DNA of 64,000 nucleotides from Corynebacterium sp. ACRPH. Its GTDB lineage: Bacteria; Actinomycetota; Actinomycetes; Mycobacteriales; Mycobacteriaceae. The translations under genes were made by a program, and so were the position numbers. Positions 45,026 to 53,843 of the stretch are shown here, one piece after another (positions within the stretch are counted from its first letter, which is position 1; each line of letters opens with the position of its first letter). The stretch spans positions 62,001 through 126,000 of the forward strand of contig NZ_JAKRND010000002.1 of the NCBI RefSeq assembly GCF_022347285.1, in the 5' to 3' direction. The notes beneath the pieces were generated by a model. It searched no databases. It was not told where the DNA came from and worked only from the letters and a program-made list of their open reading frames with translations.

Positions 45026-45823
45026 TTAGATCGGCAGGGTCTTATCCGAGATGAATACCTCCCGGATATAGTCCACGAACACCGCCCACTGCCCGGTGAC
45101 CAGCAGCAAGCCGACAATGATCAGCAGCGCGCCGCCGATCATCTGGATGGTGCGGGAGTGCTTGCGCAGCCAACCGATACCCGTCAGCGCCTTCGAGGAC
45201 CCCAGCGCCACGACAATGAATGGTAGCCCGAGGCCCAGACAATAAGCGACGATCAAGATCACACCGCGGGCGGCGGTCATCCCCTGGGTACCGGTGGATA
45301 CCGAAATGATGGAGGCCAACGTGGGACCCAGGCAGGGTGTCCAGCCCAGGGCGAACACTCCGCCCAGCAGCGGTGCCCCGGCGATGGTGGTCCAGCGCTT
45401 CGGACTGAGGCGCGTGTCGCGCTGCAGAGGGGAAATGAAGCCCATGAACACCACGCCCATGGCTATGGTGACCACGCCACCGATGCGCATCAGCAGGTCC
45501 TGGTTCGGCGTCAGCGCGCTGATCACCCCGAAGACCGTGACCGTCGCCAGCACGAACACCACGGTGAAGCCCAGTACGAACAGCAGGGCTGCGGTGGCCA
45601 CCCGGCCACGCTTTGCCTTGACCACCGCACCTTGTTCCGTGAACTCGGTCTCCGCACCCACTACTCCGGCGAGGTAGGAAATATACCCCGGTACCAGCGG
45701 AATCACGCACGGGGAGGCGAAGGAAACCAGGCCCGCGGCGGCAGATACCAGCAACGCAAGCAGTAGCGGACCGGCTGCGGCCGTATCCGCGAAAGTCTCT
45801 CCGATGGACTCCGCGAGGATCAT
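45026..45823 (-). CDS. ccdA: CcdA thiol-disulfide transmembrane electron carrier
   Basis: 265 residues, six membrane segments. The first Cys lies in SFASPCVIPLVPGY and the second in LGWTPCLGPTLAS, the CcdA/DsbD redox pair. It moves electrons from cytosolic thioredoxin to the extracytoplasmic ResA-like protein encoded directly upstream; the ATG follows that gene's stop without a gap. Confidence 0.95.
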   Translation of the reverse strand: MILAESIGETFADTAAAGPLLLALLVSAAAGLVSFASPCVIPLVPGYISYLAGVVGAETEFTEQGAVVKAKRGRVATAALLFVLGFTVVFVLATVTVFGVISALTPNQDLLMRIGGVVTIAMGVVFMGFISPLQRDTRLSPKRWTTIAGAPLLGGVFALGWTPCLGPTLASIISVSTGTQGMTAARGVILIVAYCLGLGLPFIVVALGSSKALTGIGWLRKHSRTIQMIGGALLIIVGLLLVTGQWAVFVDYIREVFISDKTLPI

Positions 45824-46432
45824 TTACGCTTCCTCGTCCAACAGCGGCTCGACCTGCTCCCACAGCTCCTTGTCGGTGATTTCCTTCAAGAAGATGTGAG
45901 CCGGGCGGTGCTGCTTATCCAACACGATGGTGGTGGGAATCACGGAGGCCGGCACGCCGCCAAGCGCCAGGGCGGTCTTAAACGGTGGATCGTAGATAGA
46001 CGGGTAGGTGATCCCGTTGTCCTTGACGAAGTCCTGCGGCTTTTCCTTAACGTTGTCGCGCACGTTGATGCCCAGGATGGTGCCGCCGCCGTCCTTCTCC
46101 AGCTTCTCCTGAACACGCTGCAGGTCATCGGATTCGCTACGGCACGGGCCGCACCACTGGCCCCAGGCGTTTAGCACCACGACCTGGCCCTCGAAGTCGG
46201 AGAGGTTAATGTCATCGCCGCCGTCCAGATTGGTGCCGGTGAAGTCGGCGACCTCCTTGCGCTCCTCTGGTTCGTAGTGGATGCTGGTCTGCCCGCCGGG
46301 GGCGACGAATTCAAACGTTCCGCCGCTGGCCACAGCGTCCTTGCCCGCGGTGTTTTCCTCACCGCAGGCGGTGAGCGCCGCCCCGCTGGCGAGCAGAGTT
46401 GCCGCAAGGGCTGCCGTTAACTTTTTGCGCAC
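45824..46432 (-). CDS. thioredoxin-like lipoprotein (ResA/TlpA)
   Basis: 202 residues. Lipobox LTAC gives Cys23. The thioredoxin fold holds the redox motif WCGPC (Cys94, Cys97) and the cis-Pro region GVPASVIPTTIVLDK. It reduces apocytochrome c cysteines before haem attachment, using electrons from CcdA. The start lies one base after the histidine-phosphatase stop, so the chain phosphatase-resA-ccdA-resB-ccsB is probably one transcript. Confidence 0.94.
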   Translation of the reverse strand: MRKKLTAALAATLLASGAALTACGEENTAGKDAVASGGTFEFVAPGGQTSIHYEPEERKEVADFTGTNLDGGDDINLSDFEGQVVVLNAWGQWCGPCRSESDDLQRVQEKLEKDGGGTILGINVRDNVKEKPQDFVKDNGITYPSIYDPPFKTALALGGVPASVIPTTIVLDKQHRPAHIFLKEITDKELWEQVEPLLDEEA

Positions 46433-46433
46433 C

Positions 46434-47039
46434 TTAAATCTCCTGCGCCGGCTCGGAATAGAAGATGTCCGTCAGCTGCCCGCCATCGAATACCAGCGAG
46501 GTAACGGAGGCCAACTCGCACTGGCGGTCGGCCGGGTTGTGAGCCAGGGGCAGGCCCTGCACGTCGCGCTGGATCATCACGATCGGCAGCTGGTGAGTGA
46601 CAAGCACGGCCTCGTGCCCGCGGGCCTTTTCACGCGCGGCGTCGACGGCCTCCCACATCCGGTCGGCGATCTCCTGGTAGGGCTCGCCCCAGCTGGGGAT
46701 GGTGGGGTTCTTCAGCATGGGCCAACGCTTCGGGTTCCACAGCGCGCTGCGCACGCCCTTGATGTGCAGACCCTGCAGATCGTTACCCGCCTCGATGATG
46801 CGCTCGTCCGTGTGGACCTCCAGCCCCAGCTTCTCGGAGAAAGGCCGGGCGGTTTCCTGCGCTCGCTGCAGCGGGGACGCCGCCAGGTACACCACGTCGT
46901 GGTCAGCGAGGTCCGCTGCGGTGGCATGCGCCATGTTCCGCCCCCGCTCGGAGAGGTGATAGCCGGGCAAACGGCCATAGAGAATGCGATCCGGGTTATG
47001 CACTTCTCCGTGCCGTACAAGGTGAACGATCGTTGCCAT
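46434..47039 (-). CDS. histidine phosphatase family protein (phosphoglycerate mutase-like)
   Basis: 201 residues. The N-terminal motif LVRHGEV carries the phospho-accepting His, with Arg in GRLPGYHLSERG, and the second His in VTHQLPI. The substrate is not identifiable. ATG 47039 lies 8 nt after TAAGCT, so it is preferred to GTG 47045. In corynebacteria this gene sits between hemL and the cytochrome c maturation genes, as here. Confidence 0.9.
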   Translation of the reverse strand: MATIVHLVRHGEVHNPDRILYGRLPGYHLSERGRNMAHATAADLADHDVVYLAASPLQRAQETARPFSEKLGLEVHTDERIIEAGNDLQGLHIKGVRSALWNPKRWPMLKNPTIPSWGEPYQEIADRMWEAVDAAREKARGHEAVLVTHQLPIVMIQRDVQGLPLAHNPADRQCELASVTSLVFDGGQLTDIFYSEPAQEI

Positions 47040-47047
47040 AGTCACCT

Positions 47048-47053
47048 AGCTTA
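47048..47053 (-). promoter_or_regulatory. -10 element of the histidine phosphatase gene
   Basis: TAAGCT, 8 nt before ATG 47039. Confidence 0.4.
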
Positions 47054-47148
47054 GCGTGCCCGGCACCCCAACCCAAGTAAGGCAAACCCTGCTTTAAGTG
47101 CTTCTTACTGGGGTTTTAGATTCCTTGAATTAGACCCCAGCGCGAAAC

Positions 47149-48480
47149 TTAAACCGCAGGGGTGGCCGCCGCTGCAGCCTCCGCAGCCGGGGTGGCAGCC
47201 GCCGCGATCTTCTCGAAGTCGGCATCGGTCAGTGCCGTGGAGACGAACCAGGTCTCGAATACGCTCGGCGGGGCGAACACTCCGTGGTCCAGGAAGGCGT
47301 GGAAGAAGGCCGGGTAGCGGAAGGTATCCGCGGCCTTCATGTCTGCGAAGTTCGCGCCCTCCCCCTCGGCGAAGCGCACGCTCACCATGCTGCCCGCACG
47401 CTGAATGTGGTGAGCCACGGAGGCCTTCGTCAAAGCGTCGGACAGAATCCCTGCCAGCGCGTCGGCATTCGCGTCGAGCTTCTGGTACGCGGCGGCGTCA
47501 GCCAACTTCAAAGAAGCCAAGCCCGAGGCGACGGCAACAGGATTGCCCGACAGAGTACCTGCCTGATAAACCGGGCCAACCGGCGCGAGGTGATCCATGA
47601 TCTCCGCCTTGCCACCGAAAGCGGCGGCAGGCAGGCCACCGGAGACGACCTTGCCGAACGTCGTCAGGTCGCCGGCCACGCCGTCCTTGCCGTACCAGCC
47701 GGACTCGCTGACGCGGAAGCCGGTCATGACCTCATCGACGATCAGCAGGGCGCCGTTTTCGTGGGTAATGCGCTGCAGCTCCGCGTTGAAGCCATGCGGG
47801 TTCACGGTGCCCATGTTGCCGGCGGCACCCTCCACGATGATTGCGGCGATCTCGCCCGCGTGGGAGGCAAACGCATCTTCCACGGCCTGCACGTCGCGGT
47901 AGGGCACCACGACGGTATCGCCCGCGGCGGCCTTGGTGATGCCCGGGGAATCCGGCAGGCCGAACGTAGCCACGCCGGAACCGGCCGCCACCAGCAGCGA
48001 ATCGACGTGACCGTGGTAGCAGCCCTCGAACTTCAGGATCTTGTCGCGGCCCGTGTAGCCGCGAGCCAGGCGGATGGCGGACATCGTGGCCTCGGTGCCG
48101 GAGTTCACCAGGCGGGCCTTCTCCACGGAAGTGCGGCGGACGATCTCCTCCACCAGGTCAACCTCCATCGTGGTCGGCGCACCGAAGGAAAGACCGTGGC
48201 CCGCGGCCTCCCGAACTGCCTCCACGATCTGCGGGTGCGCATGCCCGTGGATCATCGGCCCCCAGGAGCAAAACAGGTCCACGTAGGAGTTGCCGCCGAC
48301 GTCGTGCAGCGTAGAACCCTGCGCGGAGGTGATAAACGGCGGGGTGCCACCCACAGATCCGAACGCGCGAACCGGGGAGTTCACCCCGCCCGGGATCAGC
48401 GTGCGAGCCCGATCGAAGGCTTTCTCGCTGGCCTGGTGCGAAGAGTTGTTTGAGTGCTGAGGGTCGGCATTAACAGACAC
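47149..48480 (-). CDS. hemL: glutamate-1-semialdehyde 2,1-aminomutase
   Basis: 443 residues. The PLP lysine is in [10 protein letters not shown]; other motifs are [39 protein letters not shown] and VDEVMTGFR. It makes 5-aminolevulinate from the HemA product. GTG 48480 has GGAAGGAT 9 nt upstream; GTG 48501 lies before that site. An Ala-rich C-terminal tail follows the fold. It follows the degenerate P-type ATPase gene after 63 bp. A stem (47108-47113 with 47135-47140) after the gene lacks a T run. Confidence 0.95.
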   Translation of the reverse strand: MSVNADPQHSNNSSHQASEKAFDRARTLIPGGVNSPVRAFGSVGGTPPFITSAQGSTLHDVGGNSYVDLFCSWGPMIHGHAHPQIVEAVREAAGHGLSFGAPTTMEVDLVEEIVRRTSVEKARLVNSGTEATMSAIRLARGYTGRDKILKFEGCYHGHVDSLLVAAGSGVATFGLPDSPGITKAAAGDTVVVPYRDVQAVEDAFASHAGEIAAIIVEGAAGNMGTVNPHGFNAELQRITHENGALLIVDEVMTGFRVSESGWYGKDGVAGDLTTFGKVVSGGLPAAAFGGKAEIMDHLAPVGPVYQAGTLSGNPVAVASGLASLKLADAAAYQKLDANADALAGILSDALTKASVAHHIQRAGSMVSVRFAEGEGANFADMKAADTFRYPAFFHAFLDHGVFAPPSVFETWFVSTALTDADFEKIAAAATPAAEAAAAATPAV

Positions 48481-48543
48481 GAAAGGAATCCTTCCTGCCA
48501 CTTCACTAGTGGTTAGCTTGCAATCCCCACCAGCCTAGCGCGG

Positions 48544-51315
48544 CTAACGCTGGGACTGCTCATACTCCTCGTCCGCGGCCTCCGCACGGGCCAGGGAAAT
48601 CGCCTCGGCGCGCTGCTTCTCCTGCTTGCGCAACTCGCGGATCTCCCGCCGGCGCTCCACCCAGCCCTGCCACGAGTGGGTCTGGCGCAGTGTGCCGCGC
48701 GCATAGTTACGGTGCAAGATGCGGGCGCTCCGGCTTTCGATCAAAGTGGAACTGAGCAGCATAAATACCGTAGCCAATAGGGGATTGAGCACACCGACGA
48801 CCGCCAGTGTCGCGCCGACTACGTTGTACGTCCAGGACAGCCACACGTTCCAGTCAGTGGTGTTGCGGACATGGCGGACCAGATTCACCAGATCCGGCAG
48901 CGCGGCAACGTCCTCGCGCTGCATCACCACATCCACCTCCTCTGCCGCGGTAGGGTCTATGCGGTTGGAAGATGCCATGAGGATGCCCACGTCCGCGACC
49001 CGCAGTGCGCCCAACACATCACTATCGCCCACCATGGCCACACGCACGCCCATGGCGTGCACGCCGCGCACCGTGGCCTCCTTACGGTTCGGCGCGATAC
49101 CGGCCAGCACGGTGGAAATGCCGAGTGCGTTCGCCGTTCGGCGAGCCACCGGATAGATGTCGCGGGAGAGCATGTAGGTCTCCAGCTGCATGTCCTCCAG
49201 CCGGTCGATCGCGGCCGGGGCATCGTCCTTGAAGCTATCGGCCAGGTTGATGACGCCGCGGTCCTTGCCCTTCCAGCTGACGATCACGGGCGATCCGCCG
49301 TTCAAAGCGGCCGTGGCCAGGCGCGGGTCGCGAATCTCACCCAAATCGTGCGGGCGCCACAGGCGCGCCCTGACGTGCCGCGTCTCGCCCTCCATCGGCA
49401 GTTCCACCATGCCCTCGAAGGTGCCGTCCTTGGTAATCTTCACCTCGCCTACGTCCAGCCAGTTGGGAATCCCCTCCCCTCCTGCACCGCTATCGCGCGC
49501 CTCCCGGTCGGCGCGCACCAGTGCTTGGGAGACGGCGTGGTTCGATTCCAGGGAAAGAGCGCCGGCCACGCGCAGGATCAAGTCCGGGTTCTCCCCCTTG
49601 ACAGGCGTGACGTCGATGACGTGCATCGGCCCGTCGGTGAGGGTGCCCACGCGGTTGAAGATGATGGCGTCCACCTCAGCGAGCTTGTGGATGGTGCTCG
49701 TATCGCGTAGCAGGGCGCCCGAGGTGGCAGCGCGCCACAGGCCCAAGCGCAGCGCCAGCGGCGCGGACAGTGCCAAGGCGACGGGCGCAACGACTGCCAG
49801 TAGGGATAGGACGGTGGCCATCGCCGCATCGACGGACTTAGTGATGGCCAGCCAGGCGATAAAGTCCACGGCCGCCAGTACGAAAGCCCACGGCACCAGC
49901 AGGCTGGCGGTGCGGTTCGTCAGCTGCGTCAGGCGGGTCTCGTCCAGCGCCGACCCGCGCACCCAACGGTGCATCGCGGCCAAGCGCGTAGAGGATCCCG
50001 TAGCGTGCACGCGCATCTTCAAAGTCCCGCCATGGTTGCGAGCACCAGCATAAATGCGGTCGCCGACAGAAACTTCGAAAGTGCGGTGCATGCCACCGAC
50101 CGGCCCCATGTCCACCAGGGATTTACCGCTGATGATTTCGCCGTCGCTGGGCACCATCATTCCGGTTTGAATGATGATGTCGTCGCCCGTGCGGATCTCC
50201 GCAATCGGAATGTCCTTCTTCTCCGTCTTCGACTTACGAGTCTTGCGCACCACCGTGACTTCCTTGGCGGCGGGCACGGTCAGCACAGAAAGGATCGATT
50301 TCGAACGCAGCGCCGTGCGCCGGGATAGCAGCCTGCCGAAGAGCAGCAGGATAGTGCCGCCGCAGGCGACGTCAAAGAAGATCGCGCCGTCAATTTCCTG
50401 CGCGGACCACACTCCGGCGAACAACACCAAATGGGTTTGCCACCCCACGTTGCCGGCAGAAGTGAAAATCAACGTACAGGCTGAGTACAGGTAGGCCAGC
50501 AGGATCGCCACGGAGCTGGCTCCATCCAGGGCGGATTGCCCGCGCCTTAAGCCGCCGAAAAAGGCCCGGTGGAAGGGCCACGCGCACCACGTCACCACTG
50601 GGGTGGCCAGCGCCAGGCAGACCCACTGCCAATAGTCGAACTGCCAGGCAGACACCAGCTGCAGAACCACCACCGGCAGCCCCAGCACCACGGCGACGAT
50701 CAACCGCATGCGCGTAATCAGCTGTCGGGCGGTGTGCAGGCCCTCGGTGGAGTCGAAGGGGTTCTGGCGGCGGAACCTATCCATCTCCACCTTATTCCGG
50801 TCGCGCCGTTTGCGGCTCTCCGCCGCAGCCCATGCCCGCCGGTGGTCGCTGGCGTGGCGCCGCATGCGGCGGCGCGTTTCCTCGATCTCCAGCCGCGAGG
50901 CGCGGCGGCGCAGGGAGGAATCCGTCAGCCAGCTATCCAGGTTGTGCTTTTCCAGCACCTCCTGGATCTGGGCGGGCAGCACGTGATCTTCAGCGGAGAT
51001 CCACGCCATGCCGGTGGAGTACACCACCGCGGCCTGCACGCCCGGAATATCGTTGAGTTCCTCCTCCACGGTGGTGGCGGCCACCGCGGATTCCAGCCCT
51101 TCCAGGCGGTAGGCGAAACTGGCAAGTCCCCAGTGTTCCCGTGCGGCACGGTCGGCTTCCTCTTCGGTGGACGGCGTGCGGTCCATGTCGAAGCCGGCCT
51201 TCGCCGCCGCCTCTCGAGCCTTCAGAATGGCCTCGTCGACGTCGTCGACACCCACGGCAGCTTTTCGCGCCGCCCGGCTGCTGGCCGGGACGATCTTTGA
51301 GTCCTGCTCAGTCAT
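48544..51315 (-). CDS. degenerate P1B-type ATPase homologue lacking the catalytic motifs
   Basis: 923 residues with the full P1B layout. A ferredoxin-like N-domain at about 75-130 has no metal CxxC. A long basic linker covers 135-185. Six to eight membrane segments are distributed as usual, with an A-domain at about 345-445. The key residues are replaced: phosphorylation loop DKTGT is NRVGT (554-558), A-domain TGES is GGMH (407-410), membrane CPC is APVA (510-513), and the hinge GDGxNDxPAL is GDSDVLGALRV (763-773). The frame is intact, so this is a maintained protein and not decay. It lies between hemL and two membrane-protein genes upstream of which is hemB. It cannot be phosphorylated by the usual mechanism; a haem- or metal-binding scaffold is inference. 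Confidence 0.88.
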   Translation of the reverse strand: MTEQDSKIVPASSRAARKAAVGVDDVDEAILKAREAAAKAGFDMDRTPSTEEEADRAAREHWGLASFAYRLEGLESAVAATTVEEELNDIPGVQAAVVYSTGMAWISAEDHVLPAQIQEVLEKHNLDSWLTDSSLRRRASRLEIEETRRRMRRHASDHRRAWAAAESRKRRDRNKVEMDRFRRQNPFDSTEGLHTARQLITRMRLIVAVVLGLPVVVLQLVSAWQFDYWQWVCLALATPVVTWCAWPFHRAFFGGLRRGQSALDGASSVAILLAYLYSACTLIFTSAGNVGWQTHLVLFAGVWSAQEIDGAIFFDVACGGTILLLFGRLLSRRTALRSKSILSVLTVPAAKEVTVVRKTRKSKTEKKDIPIAEIRTGDDIIIQTGMMVPSDGEIISGKSLVDMGPVGGMHRTFEVSVGDRIYAGARNHGGTLKMRVHATGSSTRLAAMHRWVRGSALDETRLTQLTNRTASLLVPWAFVLAAVDFIAWLAITKSVDAAMATVLSLLAVVAPVALALSAPLALRLGLWRAATSGALLRDTSTIHKLAEVDAIIFNRVGTLTDGPMHVIDVTPVKGENPDLILRVAGALSLESNHAVSQALVRADREARDSGAGGEGIPNWLDVGEVKITKDGTFEGMVELPMEGETRHVRARLWRPHDLGEIRDPRLATAALNGGSPVIVSWKGKDRGVINLADSFKDDAPAAIDRLEDMQLETYMLSRDIYPVARRTANALGISTVLAGIAPNRKEATVRGVHAMGVRVAMVGDSDVLGALRVADVGILMASSNRIDPTAAEEVDVVMQREDVAALPDLVNLVRHVRNTTDWNVWLSWTYNVVGATLAVVGVLNPLLATVFMLLSSTLIESRSARILHRNYARGTLRQTHSWQGWVERRREIRELRKQEKQRAEAISLARAEAADEEYEQSQR

Positions 51316-51320
51316 CTCCG

Positions 51321-51866
51321 CTAGCTCCGCAGGCTGTCGCCCGGCAGGGTGCCGTCGCCTTCGATGGGAGGCCCGTCGAGCCGATGCCCGGCGTCAAAAA
51401 ACGGGTTAACCGCAGGACGGTAGGCCAGCAGCAGCGCGACTGCCAACAGCAAGGCCATGATGGCCTGGCCGGGGCCGGTGAAGCCGAAAACCCAGCCCGC
51501 CAGCATGAACAGGATGCCCAGTGCGCCGAACCACAGCACCAGGCGGCGCTTGCCGCGATAGCCGTCGCGCACGCCGCGGGAGAAGTAGACCAGCACCGCG
51601 CCGACCACGACGTTGATGCCGCCGAGGATCCGCACGTTGTTGCGCACGAAGTCCATGTGCTCGGCTTCCTCTGCGTTCATCGGCTCGCGATCCCACGAGG
51701 CCGTCAGAGCCAGCACGCCGAAAAAGATCATCAGCAGCCCCAGGACCACCAGCATGGCGAAGCTGATGATCACCAGGCGCGGCGTGGGATCACCGGGCTG
51801 CCAGTATTTAACATCGCGGTTCGGGTCCTGGCCGCTCGGGACCATCGAGGGAAACATCGCGGGCAT
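51321..51866 (-). CDS. four-span membrane protein of unknown function, haem cluster
   Basis: 181 residues. Membrane segments are at about 31-53, 80-97, 105-124 and 130-148. The N-terminus is Met/Pro-rich (MPAMFPSMVPSGQDPN), and a short loop EAEHMDFVRNN lies between spans 1 and 2. The stop is 5 bp before the pseudo-ATPase start, whose ribosome site lies in the overlap region, so the two are probably co-translated. Not recognised beyond its neighbourhood. Confidence 0.78.
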   Translation of the reverse strand: MPAMFPSMVPSGQDPNRDVKYWQPGDPTPRLVIISFAMLVVLGLLMIFFGVLALTASWDREPMNAEEAEHMDFVRNNVRILGGINVVVGAVLVYFSRGVRDGYRGKRRLVLWFGALGILFMLAGWVFGFTGPGQAIMALLLAVALLLAYRPAVNPFFDAGHRLDGPPIEGDGTLPGDSLRS

Positions 51867-51868
51867 GG

Positions 51869-52762
51869 TTAGCGCCCTCCCCAGGTGTGGTCGGTGTGAT
51901 CGGTGTGGTCGCTATCGTTGCTGTTCTTTTGTTTTTTTAGCTCTTCTTTTTGACGCCGCGTTTCCGCCTTGTACTCCTCCATCTCCTTGGAGTACTTCTC
52001 CATTTCCTTGACGCTGGGCATGCCCAGCCAATCGTGGTTCTCCGGGCGGGACATAAACCACAGGCCCAGCGCAGCGCATACGCCGGACAGAATGGTCAGG
52101 ATGCCGATGAGCAGCACGAAGCCTACGGGCATGAAGTCCGGCCCGCTAGCGAACGTGATGAGCACCGCGTTGAAGATCATGAACACGGAGGCGACGTTCA
52201 AGAACAGGCGGGAGTACGGAGCCCCACGGCCTGCGCGCCAGGCCAAGTAGGCACAGGCTGCCGAGGCGATAATGCCCCACATCAGTGAGCTGATGTTTAC
52301 CTGCGTGGCGATCTCGGAGGCAGCCTGATCTGCAAGAACGCTGGCGAACATGCCGCTTTGGCTATCGAGGATGCCCTGGCTGCTCTGGGTCAGTGCGCGC
52401 GGGTCGACAATGTTGGCCACGAACTGCACCACACTTGCCAGCAGCTGCAGCACGGCTACCGCCAGCCAGGCCCATACGCCGTAGCGGACGTCTTCCGGTG
52501 CCTCCTTGAGGTTCGGCGCGAGGCCGTCCTTGCGCCCCACCTTCGGAGGCTTCGGTGGCTTCGGGGGTTGCTGCGGGCCGTGTGAACCATACGGCCCCTG
52601 TGGGCCGTGCGGCCCCGGCTGCCCCTGCAGGTTCTGCTGGCCCCGCTGTGGCCCCGGCTGCTGGCCGTGCTGCCCCGGTTGCGGGCCGCCCTGGGAACCA
52701 CCCTGGAGGCGGGGATCGTGTTGCTGTGTGCTCATATGTGCGCTGCTGTCGGTGCTGTTCAT
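51869..52762 (-). CDS. membrane protein with Gly/Pro/Gln-rich N-terminus, haem cluster
   Basis: 297 residues. The first 75 are a Gly-Pro-Gln low-complexity segment (QPGQHGQQPGPQRGQQ, PPKPPKPPK). Four membrane segments follow at about 95-115, 158-175, 187-205 and 213-237. The C-terminus is a charged coiled coil (MEKYSKEMEEYKAETRRQKEE...) ending with repeated DHT triplets. ATG 52732 is an alternative start. It lies two bases before the next gene, forming with it and the pseudo-ATPase a three-gene set. Function unknown. Confidence 0.78.
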   Translation of the reverse strand: MNSTDSSAHMSTQQHDPRLQGGSQGGPQPGQHGQQPGPQRGQQNLQGQPGPHGPQGPYGSHGPQQPPKPPKPPKVGRKDGLAPNLKEAPEDVRYGVWAWLAVAVLQLLASVVQFVANIVDPRALTQSSQGILDSQSGMFASVLADQAASEIATQVNISSLMWGIIASAACAYLAWRAGRGAPYSRLFLNVASVFMIFNAVLITFASGPDFMPVGFVLLIGILTILSGVCAALGLWFMSRPENHDWLGMPSVKEMEKYSKEMEEYKAETRRQKEELKKQKNSNDSDHTDHTDHTWGGR

Positions 52763-52803
52763 ACAGCCATCTAGCCTACTGTGATTACTGGTGGTTAAGC
52801 ATC

Positions 52804-53808
52804 TTAGCCCTGTAGCATCTGCGCCACGCGGGTTGCCCAGTAGGTGAGGATGATGTCCGCCCCGGCGCGGCGGATGCCGTAGATGGATTCCATGATCGCG
52901 GCTTCCTCGTCGATCCAGCCGTTCTGGGCGGCTGCGGAGATCATCGCGTACTCGCCGGATACCTGGTAGGCCGCCACGGGCACCGGGGACATGTTCGCCA
53001 CTTCACGCAGCACGTCCAGGTAGGGCATGGCGGGCTTGACCATCACCATGTCCGCCCCCTCGTCGATGTCCAGCTGGGTTTCCAGGATGGATTCCCGCAG
53101 GTTGCGGGGGTCCTGCTGGTAGGTGCGGCGGTCGCCCTGCAGGGAGGAACCCACGGCCTCGCGGAAGGGGCCGAAGAACGCGGAGGCGTACTTCGCGGAG
53201 TAGGCCATGATCGATACGTCCTGGTGGCCGGCCTCGTCTAGTGCTTCGCGGATGTGCCGGATCTGCCCATCCATCATTCCGGAAGGGCTCACGATATGCG
53301 CGCCAGCCTCGGCCTGCGCAACCGCCATCTTCGCGTACTGCGGCAGGGTGGCATCATTGTCCACGATCTGGTGGCCGTAGCGGTCGGTGGCGAGCACGCC
53401 ACAGTGACCGTGGTCTGTGAACTCGTCCAGGCACGTATCGGCCATCACCAGGATGTCGTCGCCGAAGCGCTCGCGGACGGCGCGCAGGCCGCGGTTGAGA
53501 ATGCCATTCTCGGCTACCGACTGGCTGCCGGTCGCATCCTTGTCCTCATCCAGCGGCACTCCGAACAGGTCGATGGATCCCACGCCTGCGTTCGCGGCTT
53601 CCTCCACCGCGCGTAGCAGCGAATCCTCGGTGTGCTGCTGCACGCCGGGCAAACTGGTGATGTCCCGCGGGGCGTCCAGCCCATCGGCGATAAACATCGG
53701 CAACACCAGCCGGTTGGGGTTCAGGTCCGTCTCCGCAGTGAAGTTGCGCATCTGCGGGGACGTGCGGAGTCGGCGGGGGCGGCGGAACGGGGTGTAGTTC
53801 GAAGTCAT
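52804..53808 (-). CDS. hemB: delta-aminolevulinic acid dehydratase
   Basis: 334 residues. The active-site Lys are in YSAKYASAF and [10 protein letters not shown]. The metal region reads [14 protein letters not shown]: Cys126 and Cys136 are kept while the middle Cys of the zinc type is Asp128. It joins two 5-aminolevulinates to porphobilinogen. ATG 53808 lies 7 nt after TAGCAT, so hemB has its own leaderless promoter downstream of hemD. Confidence 0.96.
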   Translation of the reverse strand: MTSNYTPFRRPRRLRTSPQMRNFTAETDLNPNRLVLPMFIADGLDAPRDITSLPGVQQHTEDSLLRAVEEAANAGVGSIDLFGVPLDEDKDATGSQSVAENGILNRGLRAVRERFGDDILVMADTCLDEFTDHGHCGVLATDRYGHQIVDNDATLPQYAKMAVAQAEAGAHIVSPSGMMDGQIRHIREALDEAGHQDVSIMAYSAKYASAFFGPFREAVGSSLQGDRRTYQQDPRNLRESILETQLDIDEGADMVMVKPAMPYLDVLREVANMSPVPVAAYQVSGEYAMISAAAQNGWIDEEAAIMESIYGIRRAGADIILTYWATRVAQMLQG

Positions 53809-53815
53809 GCCAACG

Positions 53816-53821
53816 ATGCTA
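53816..53821 (-). promoter_or_regulatory. -10 element of hemB
   Basis: TAGCAT, 7 nt before ATG 53808. Confidence 0.55.
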
Positions 53822-53843
53822 CTCCCGCGCCCGGACGGGCTTG

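Noticed and set aside
47078..47096. Possible DtxR box before the histidine phosphatase and hemL genes
   Set aside because: It matches the 19-bp consensus at only about 10 positions and is not dyad-symmetric.
47108..47140. Terminator after hemL
   Set aside because: A 6-bp stem exists but no T run follows on the minus strand.
47284..48453. 389-codon plus-strand frame opposite hemL
   Set aside because: Antisense shadow of hemL, with no recognisable motifs or start signals.
48544..51315. Pseudogene or sequencing error in the P-type ATPase
   Set aside because: The 923-codon frame is continuous, all domains are present, and several separate motifs are changed. One or two errors cannot explain that.
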